Origin: Pelargonium nanum
Taxonomy: Eukaryota > Streptophyta > Magnoliopsida > Geraniales > Geraniaceae
Assembly: GCA_036897485.1 (NCBI GenBank)
Contig: JAYMTF010000037.1
Location: 1-64,000 of the forward strand
DNA: 64,000 nucleotides
Direction: 5' to 3'
Part shown: positions 56,982-64,000 of the stretch, piece after piece
How positions within the stretch are numbered: position 1 is the stretch's first letter
How the letters are laid out: each line of letters opens with the position of its first letter
Program-made: the position numbers and the translations under genes
Notes under the pieces: model-generated
Seen by the model: the letters and a program-made list of their open reading frames with translations, nothing else
Told to the model about the DNA's origin: nothing
Database searches by the model: none

Positions 56982-57113
56982 CTACAGCAAATGCAGGTCC
57001 GGCGACGGCGAGATCTGATCTCGCGGAAGAGGATGAGATAGTAGCAGCCACTACAGAGCTACTACCATAGTGAAGTACAGTGAAAAGAGTGTGTGAATCA
57101 GTGATATTTATAA
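56982..57113 (-). promoter_or_regulatory. DWF1 first (non-coding) exon and TATA box
   Basis: Reading minus, TTATAAATA at about 57113-57105 is followed 25-30 bases later by a leader that includes a five-codon uORF (MVVAL) and ends at the donor GCTGTAG|GTACTG (56982). The exon is GC-richer than its surroundings. The leader resumes at 55007 after the acceptor CTTTCAG. Confidence 0.55.
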
Positions 57114-59467
57114 ACAAATAATGCAAACAATGCAAAATTTAATAATACAAACAAATTGAGATAAAAGCAATTATTTTGTTTTTGCACTGTGATCCAGAAT
57201 GGTCGATTTTGTATTTATTTTGTGCCCGTTTGAGATTTGGGTAGATCTTTTTCTTTAATTTGGTCCTTTAGTTTCTATTTTAAGCTATTTTGATCTTCAA
57301 CTTAATTATTCTTCTAATTTAGTCATTGTATTAGAGTTGAACATTTGAATCTGATGTTGCGGGTATCTGAAATCCGACCCAAAAGTTTACAGGTTCGGGT
57401 ATCGTAAAATGTACATGGCGGGGCAAGTCGGGCTAAAGTTGCGTGAACTTGCCCATTCACATTATTTCATACCCGACTAGTGGCTTGAAAACTCAAATCG
57501 AACGAACTCACACCCTAGTTAAATAAGGTTATGGTTAGAAATTTGCAAAACAAAAGCCGAGGAAAACCAATTGAGACTCTAATAGTCATGACTTCCTTTT
57601 ATATAGCTAACAATTCAAGTTTTCACGGGGTGGGTGTTAAAATCCCAAACTTGACCCAAACGGGGCGTTGAATCGTTTGATTTATGTGTCACGAGTTGAG
57701 TCGGTTTGTGTTTTACATGCAAAATATAAAGTTTATAATCAGATCGGATCAAATTTATCATATAAAAAAACGTGGATAAGATCAGACGAATTCACACATT
57801 TTACACTAAAATACGGAAATATTGTATGATTTGTGGTCCGAAATTCGAACAGAAGCGAACACCTCATTGATCGCACACGAATTGGTCTTTATTAAATTGA
57901 ACATGAGCAAATCTGATCTGAATCCGATTCAAAATTACCGCATCAAGATTGGGTCGGTCCTTTTTTTCCTAAAAATTTGGTCTGAAACGTGCAATCCACA
58001 ATTTTTTCATATCACATTGAGTTAATTTCAACTCGAAACGCAAACTTCACCTCGTATCGAATTTACCAACTACTTGAACCATTTTTGGAAAACAAAATCA
58101 TTCAAATTAAGTTTTATTTTATCCACACAAATAAATAATTAGTCCAATCTATACAAAAATTTGTCGTGTGTAGTGTATACAACAAGAAAAATAAAAAGAT
58201 AATAAAAAAAACAAACAAAATAACTCAGAAATCGATAACAGATCACAAATGTCACCACCAACCCAGTGTGCGATTCGCTGGCGGTCATGTGCTGTGGATC
58301 CATGTGATAAAATATGTCAGATTTTTTTTTTCAAATTCAATTAATTAGTTAATTAATTAATCAATACGTGCAAAATAATTTAGCAAATAATTAATTAAGG
58401 ATTTAATAGTCCAAAAATTGTGAATCTGAATTCTGAAAGATGCTTTTGTTGATTTGAATATTGAGCATTATTAAAGTGGACTTTCTTTACAGGGGCTTTT
58501 GGGAAGCGGGAAAATGAGAGAAAATTAGGTGAGAAAATTTAAGAGATTGGGGACTATGCAAGTTAATTAAGTTATAGAGTTGAAAAATAATCTCAACTAG
58601 AACTGACAAATTGGTCAACGGCTCGAGGATTGGTTAGGGACGACGAGTGCGGCTCTTAGGAGTTTGATTTGGCTGCGGTTTCGTAAATAAATTGTGTGGG
58701 TTTACAAGACTCAATCTGACCTACTACTCGTATATATTTTTTTGTGTTGTGAACTCATAAAACATGATTCGAATTTCAATTGTATGGGATCGTAAATTTA
58801 GACAACCAGGACAATGTCCTAACAAATTGTTGTTAACGTGACAACAGCTTAAAATTAGCTAATTTACGAATGAAACCATATATTTTGAAACAAAACGATG
58901 TAATTGAGAAATGATATTAACCACATCTCTTAGTTATACAATTTTGTTTCGAATCAATTTTATTGCTAACATAAGCGCCAATGATCGTCACGTCAAAATA
59001 AAATCTTCTCAAAATTATAACATCAACCTGATTAGATAGCACCGGTGGATATTAGAGTAATTAGACTAATTCAAAACATAACCCTCAGAACAACAAGAAC
59101 AATTTGTGAATCAAATCGGACAGAAACTAAATTAAGTACCCTCCAAAACAAAATACAAGTTATGGGTACTAAAATGAAACATTATTCTTCGAAATAAGAA
59201 ACTATCGAAATTTACGAGAATATTTTGATATTTTTTCGCTCTTGATTTACACTGAAAATTCTATATATTTTGACCACCATCGAAGTAAATATGAACCTAT
59301 TTAAGAACTAGAGATACACTGATATACACTAATTCTTACAATAACAATGCGACTAAAAAAATTCAAAATTGGGGCCGCCAACAGAACATTTCTCTGCCAG
59401 AAACTATGAATATACAGATAATGAATCAGAACAAAATCCAGTTTCCTGGGCATTTTCTTGTATCTTC
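57114..59467. other. intergenic DNA between DWF1 promoter and the NTMC2T5 3' end
   Basis: DWF1 promoter, then a dispersed AT-rich repeat (57180-57330), a TAGAGTTGAACATTTG-type MITE fragment from about 57342, a TGACACGAACA-family fragment (57620-58060) and, at 58500-59180, further repeat-like AT-rich sequence. The NTMC2T5 3'UTR reaches in from 59467 on the minus strand. No exon was supported. Confidence 0.45.
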
Positions 59468-62400
59468 TCAAGGATTGAAGAAACCCGAGTCGCCCACATT
59501 GATTGCAATGAGCACAGCTATGCTCGTGATCACGGCGAGCCAAACTAATGCTGATCCTGAAACTTAAGAAGGGATCGTGTATCAGAAGCAATGTGATTTA
59601 CCGAAACAGCTGATAAATCGTGAATTAGTTAGCATTAGGGCTGACAATTTGACATGAACACGAGTTTAAGTAGAGTTTAACATCATCGGGTTCGCGATTT
59701 CGTGTCGACTAAGTCAACCTATTTGATAGTTGGATAGTGTTCCAGTTGAACCCACTTAACCCACCTAACAGTTTAATTAAACAGGTCGTGTAACCCAATT
59801 ATGACACTCATTTAAGGATAAAAATGTAATTTTTGAAACATGATAGTGTAAAAGTTGACTCATAAATTAAATGAATCAAATATATTGGGTCGTGACGTGT
59901 AAATATCAACCCATTTAGTTCAACGTGTTAGGTCGGGCCGTGTCATTTTGAACCCGGTGTGTTAGTCGTGTCATGTCAATAACATAGTCCCCCAACTATT
60001 AAAAAACCAACCAAAATGGTCCATAACATTGACTTCCGTTAGTTTTCTGACAAGTTTACTGATCAGGAGGCATTGAATAATTAAGGATTGAAACCAAAAT
60101 ATATAACGGAAGTTAACATCAAGGACAAGGTCGGTTTCCAATAGTTAGGAGACCAGTTTAGCATAAAAATAGTTATGGGACAGGACCGGTCAAGTCCTGA
60201 TAGTTCAGGAATCATTTTGATAGTTTTTTCTTTAATTGATATGACTCGCTATTAACACAATGTGTATGAAAAATGTATCCTTCTATAGGTTATTAATATA
60301 TTACACGGCCCGTTTAATTACACGGGTTATACGGGTCAAACAGGTTTGACACGAACACGACATGGTTAGCAAGTTATTCATGTTAAGTCAAGTCAGGACT
60401 AAATCAGTAAATAACCAACCCTATATGTAAAGAAAATTATACCTTTTGAAGCTTCAGAGCCATTATCGGGACTGGAAGAAATTGAATTGTTGTTCAGACT
60501 GCGTGATCCTGAAATGACCGACCCTTTTGAGGAATCATCCGAAAGCTTGGAATATCCGGCTTCAGATGCTACAATTCCCTGAAACTCTTCGCTCACGATC
60601 AGAGCCGCTAGAACATCCATAAACGACTCTTGACCTCTTTCTCTTGAAAAGTCCCTTTGAACCTGTTCATAACTCGTATTTGGTTCGTCCGAATCAGACA
60701 GCTCATCGTCTGAAACGTCTATTACAGCAGATTTCACCTCGGTTCTGTCATCCTCTTCGTCCTCAACGTATGCTTTATATGTCAATCGAAGTAGAATTTG
60801 TCCGGAAGATCTCTTTCCAAGAATTCCCCAACCTCCTCGCAGATCCACAATCCTGTCTGTGGGTACAGTGTCTTTCAAAGATGCAAGATCAACCTGGAAA
60901 TAATGTCCGTCATATTAGAAAACTACTTGATGGAGAATAGTAGAATACAATAAAATATAGGGGGGAGATCGACATGTTGTAACCAAACTAGCAAAAGCTA
61001 GAAGAACAACAGATTTTAAGCGTGGGGATCATGCCTTAACAGTACAACCAGCATCACATGCACAATGAGTAGACATCATATATAAATCTGCTTTTACGAG
61101 CTATGAATAGGGCTGACAGTTTGGGTTTTGAATCTAAAAATACCCGACCCCACAAGAGGTGTGGATTTTACATAAAATATGTGCAAGATGCTCAGTCTGA
61201 TCCACATTTTTCACAAGGTAAACTTGACCCGACCCAGAAATTCGGGCCCAGATTGCAGGTCGGAGGGCACCCACATATTCGAGTCCCAAGTCCCGGCTCT
61301 AGCAATGAATAACATGATGAAATGAAATGTGCAGTCAAATGCCGGGGCCCCCCGCCAATCTAGGCTCTAAGGGTAATTTACATACACAGCCTTACCCCTA
61401 TTTTGCACAAGGGTTGTTTCGTTTACTCAAACCCGTGATCTTTAGTTTATAAAGCAACAACCTTAGTGTTGCATCAAGACCCACCACCTTTGAATTCTAA
61501 TCGAGAGCCCCTAGACTAAATTACTTTCCACTCAAAGAACAAACACTACAAGCACCGACCTAATTTAAGCAATTACACTAATTTCATTGATATTCTTTAA
61601 ACTGTCATAACTCAACGCGCATAAAATTAAGTCCTTCACTTGGGTGTGGACATTACCTCTCCAGAACCAATAGTTAAATCTGCAAATCCAAGGGAGTCAT
61701 TCACTTGGATGAGTAATTTCTGTTTTTTGGGGTTAGCCACGAGCATATGAAAATCCTGCCAACCATCACACACAAAAAGTCTTCTTTCAGACTAGAAACG
61801 ATTTATAAATACCATGAAGTTTGCCATAGATTGAGCAGATAGGTTAAACATAATTTATGAGGCTAAAATGCGGAGAAGCTTCACCTGATTCCAAATCGGC
61901 TCACCAGGAGGTCCAATAACGGTAGTTTGGCTGTTCTTTTTACTGCGTATAATTTGATCTCCCAAGTTTAAAGTAACATATGGATCCGTTTTACCTGACA
62001 CATAAAAATTACATAGAAGTCGTGGGAGGTGAGATCAATGAAAAGATCAGTACATCTAGATAAATTTGGTTCATAGGATGGTTGTAAACTATGTAGTTTT
62101 CACTAATTCAATAAGCTCTGAAGCTCAATGGAACCTTCTTTTAAGAAGCAAAAATGTAAATATTAACAGTGAAAGAATTTTACCATAGAAGACATAAGAA
62201 AGTTTCCGAGCATCCACGAGAGTAACTGATAATTCTCCAACATAATCCTTGTTTCCTTCTTGTGTTTCTCCTTGTCTGAAGTCATTTTTAATGGGGCCAA
62301 CAGCTCTACCTTTTTGAAAATCTAAAACTATTTTCTTTGGCCGTACAAATAATCGAGGTAAATCCTCGGTAAGAAGTTTTTTCAAAAACCTATACAAAAT

Positions 62401-63319
62401 AGTCCAAGATTTACGTTAACATATGAACTAATAAGACAACCACCATTCGAAGATAGGTATCACTGAATTGCACGTATAATTACATATATGAGATTCACTT
62501 ACATTGAGAGAACAGGAATTGCTGGTATTCCACAATGCATGCACAAGAGAGGCACAAAAAAAGAAGGAAACATGAGTCAATATCTTCGAAGTTAGACGAC
62601 TTATCTAGAGAATAAAATGTAATAGAAAATAACTAAATTCCAACCATGATATGCAATCTAAGATCATGCTCCATTTAGCAATTTTAGAACATGTACGTAA
62701 TGTGTGAAATTCATGAGAATATGAAAACTTGGCTCATCCAGTCCCCAACAGTTGAAACTTGAAAGAATAAACATCTAATAGCAGCTTGAGAGATATTGAG
62801 CCCAAAATAACAATCGAAAAGAATTCAGACTCTAAATTCATTGACATATTATTTGCAAAAGCATAATCCACAAACATAATAAAATACTTCCATGGAAAAA
62901 GCTAAGGTACTTTCCTAGATTCTAAGGTCGATTGGTATTGGCATACAAAGAAACTAAGTTCTATTCAACACTCATTAGTAACCCACTTTTGGTTTAATGT
63001 AGTTGTCTTCATGTAAGTAACTTTAAATGTACGCAAGTAATCGCAATAACTCTTTGAGGACATGAAACTATACGTACCCATCAAATTGAATAAGCGGAAT
63101 GGTGACAGTTCAAACTTGATCTTTGGAAGAGAGACAAAAGCCCATGATACAGCTCCAACCCAAGGCTCTGTTGGTATCAATCGCAATTTGACCCAAAGTT
63201 CCCCATCAATGTCAAAATCCCGTATACCAACTGGCACAACAATTGGAAAAAGGCCAAATTTTAATGACAACATTAACAGCATGCGAGCACCCCCGGTATA
63301 TCGTATGCCTATTTGGTAC
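59468..63319 (-). CDS. NTMC2T5: SMP-C2 lipid-transfer protein, NTMC2 type 5 (C-terminal part)
   Basis: Plant relative of extended synaptotagmins, which tether membranes and move lipids. Visible exons 5' to 3': 63319-63078, 62521-62503 (19 nt), 62389-62184, 61994-61885, 61755-61657, 60893-60443, 59556-59468, about 405 residues, all in phase. The N-terminal exons lie beyond the right edge. The first visible part is the end of the SMP domain (YQIGIRYTGGARMLLMLSLK, then LPKIKFELSPFRLFNLM). A single C2 domain follows (VGELSVTLVDARKLSY, GKTDPYVTLNLGDQIIRSKK, PIWNQDFHMLVANP), then a long acidic/Ser-rich tail. A hydrophobic helix, SALVWLAVITSIAVLIAINV, ends the protein with SGFFNP; a C-terminal anchor typical of type 5. 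Adjacent to DWF1 as in Arabidopsis (At3g19830 by recall). Confidence 0.9.
59636..60423. mobile_element. TAGGGCTGACAATT element with a nested insertion in NTMC2T5 last intron
   Basis: The outer ends are TAGGGCTGACAATTTGACA and (reverse complement) TAGGGTTGGTTATTTACTG, with the usual GACACGAACACGACATGG interior. From about 59985 to 60225 a different sequence interrupts it, with TAGTCCCCCAACTATTAAAA at one side and TGATAGTTCAGGAATCA at the other, of the kind known as dispersed 'tagtccccaact' repeats. The outer element is therefore the older. Confidence 0.5.
61108..61301. mobile_element. hAT-type MITE in NTMC2T5 intron
   Basis: Ends TAGGGCTGACAGTTTGGG and (reverse complement) TAGAGCCGGGACTTGGG, flanked by GCTATGAA and GCAATGAA (7/8). 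Interior with the CAAGAGGTGTGGATTTTAC motif found also in the 22.6-kb copy. 194 bp. Confidence 0.75.
61335..61480 (-). mobile_element. Au-like SINE in NTMC2T5 intron
   Basis: On the minus strand a B-box-like CACGGGTTTGAGTAAAC at 61437-61421 is followed by TAGGGGTAAGGCTGTGTA, the hallmark of the widespread plant Au SINE 3' part. The target duplication was not found; the copy seems decayed. Confidence 0.6.
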
Positions 63320-64000
63320 CTAGATGACAAGTCAGGGCAGACAGATAAGTAAAAATGTAAAATGCAACAATAGTTTAACTTAAACGATAAGATACAAAAT
63401 ATATTAAACAAAGACAAAATTCAAACAAACTTTATATTATCAAAGATAGGTCCATCAATGCATTGAATTTTGATAGAAATCCAGTCAAATGCTGATTCAT
63501 CTGGACTTGATAGGGTCTGTTCTTTACCCAAATACCATATTTAACCCAACTTTAACAGTTGAAATTTAGTCTATCGTAACTTTATCAATTAAAATTCAGT
63601 TCAATAAACATATATAGGGCATTTCAGACTTGAAATATGTGTTTTCCGAGGTTACTTGCATAGTCAAGAAGTAAACCTACCCAAAGTTCCGAGGCTGCGG
63701 TTTCACATAGAGAATGTGCAGGCTGAGCGCAGGTTGCCCGACCCAAAAATTAATCATGTCCGTTTTATGTAACCCCAACCCACACAAATGTAGGCGGGTT
63801 TCAGGTCCAATATGCAAACTCTACTATGTGCAAAGAACATTTCAGCACTTTTTTTTTATACTTTTTTTTGTTATCTTTACCTTCGTATTAGATATGTAAG
63901 ACATGGTTTAGTGACAACATTTATGGCATTGCAGTTAAAGCTAAGAACTATCCATTTCTGTTCACATAAATTTCCAACACAGAGTTCAAGGAGAAAGTAC
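63320..64000. other. intron of NTMC2T5 up to the window edge
   Basis: Upstream exons were not identified. A possible open stretch on the minus strand around 63515-63430 (reading SPDESAFDWIS) lacks convincing splice sites and does not match what I recall of the family, so it is not called. A GGTTGCCCGACCC dispersed-repeat fragment lies at 63700-63825. Confidence 0.4.

Noticed and set aside
58166-58348. Short gene near 58.2 kb
   Set aside because: Lys/Ile-rich AT-driven frame with no start context, splice sites or recognisable motif.
63430-63520. Additional NTMC2T5 exon (SPDESAFDWIS...)
   Set aside because: No convincing donor, and it does not fit the sequence I recall before YQIG in the family.

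Overview
The window is nuclear DNA of a flowering plant, most likely a eudicot. It is AT-rich, its genes have many exons with ordinary GT-AG introns, and their products are closest, from memory of the families, to Arabidopsis proteins. There is no operon-like layout. I rebuilt the gene models by hand by joining exons across splice sites and checking reading phase. Seven look complete and one runs off the right edge.

Left to right: (1) a possible small minus-strand gene or leader at 1.6-3.05 kb, with a G-box/TATA promoter and a tandemly repeated leader or intron; (2) MAP3K epsilon protein kinase, 24 coding exons, 4975-19423, minus; (3) alanyl-tRNA synthetase, 23 coding exons, 20821-32918, minus; (4) a DHHC protein S-acyltransferase of the PAT11 type, 4 exons, 34389-37986, plus, divergent from the synthetase; (5) a chloroplast YGGT/YLMG1 protein, 3 exons, 38989-41056, plus; (6) DRE2/anamorsin, 8 exons, 42303-46728, minus; (7) a plastid DUF177 (YceD-like) protein, 47969-50131, minus; (8) DWF1/DIMINUTO sterol reductase, 2 coding exons plus a 2-kb 5'UTR intron, 52773-54988 with the leader to about 57080, minus; (9) the C-terminal part of an SMP-C2 lipid-binding protein (NTMC2 type 5), 59468-63319, minus. 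From memory, the order DUF177 - DWF1 - NTMC2T5 matches At3g19810-19820-19830, so this end is conserved microsynteny. The genes are housekeeping genes (translation, Fe-S assembly, plastid rRNA, sterol synthesis, membrane lipid contact, signalling) and form no single pathway.

The most striking non-genic structure is in first introns. In MAP3KE1, the alanyl-tRNA synthetase, YLMG1 and DWF1, and probably the DUF177 gene and the small gene at the left, the first (or presumed first) intron is built from degenerate tandem repeats, on both strands. In four of them the repeats carry, in the sense direction, versions of one motif close to TTTGGTTGCTGAGAAAAT. In MAP3KE1 and DWF1 the duplicated unit includes the 5' splice site; in MAP3KE1 it also includes most of coding exon 1.

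The rest of the introns and intergenic DNA is rich in short non-autonomous elements. Several hAT-type MITEs have 8-bp target duplications that can be read directly. There are also a Tourist/Harbinger MITE with a TTA duplication, Stowaway-like elements, two tRNA-derived SINEs (one with a 12-bp target duplication) and one faint LTR-element fossil. Other points include a GC-AG intron, two microexons, a start codon alone on its exon, a perfect 40-bp duplication over a stop codon, and a synthetase leader whose targeting-like residues lie in two frames. I saw no CRISPR, rRNA or functional tRNA gene.
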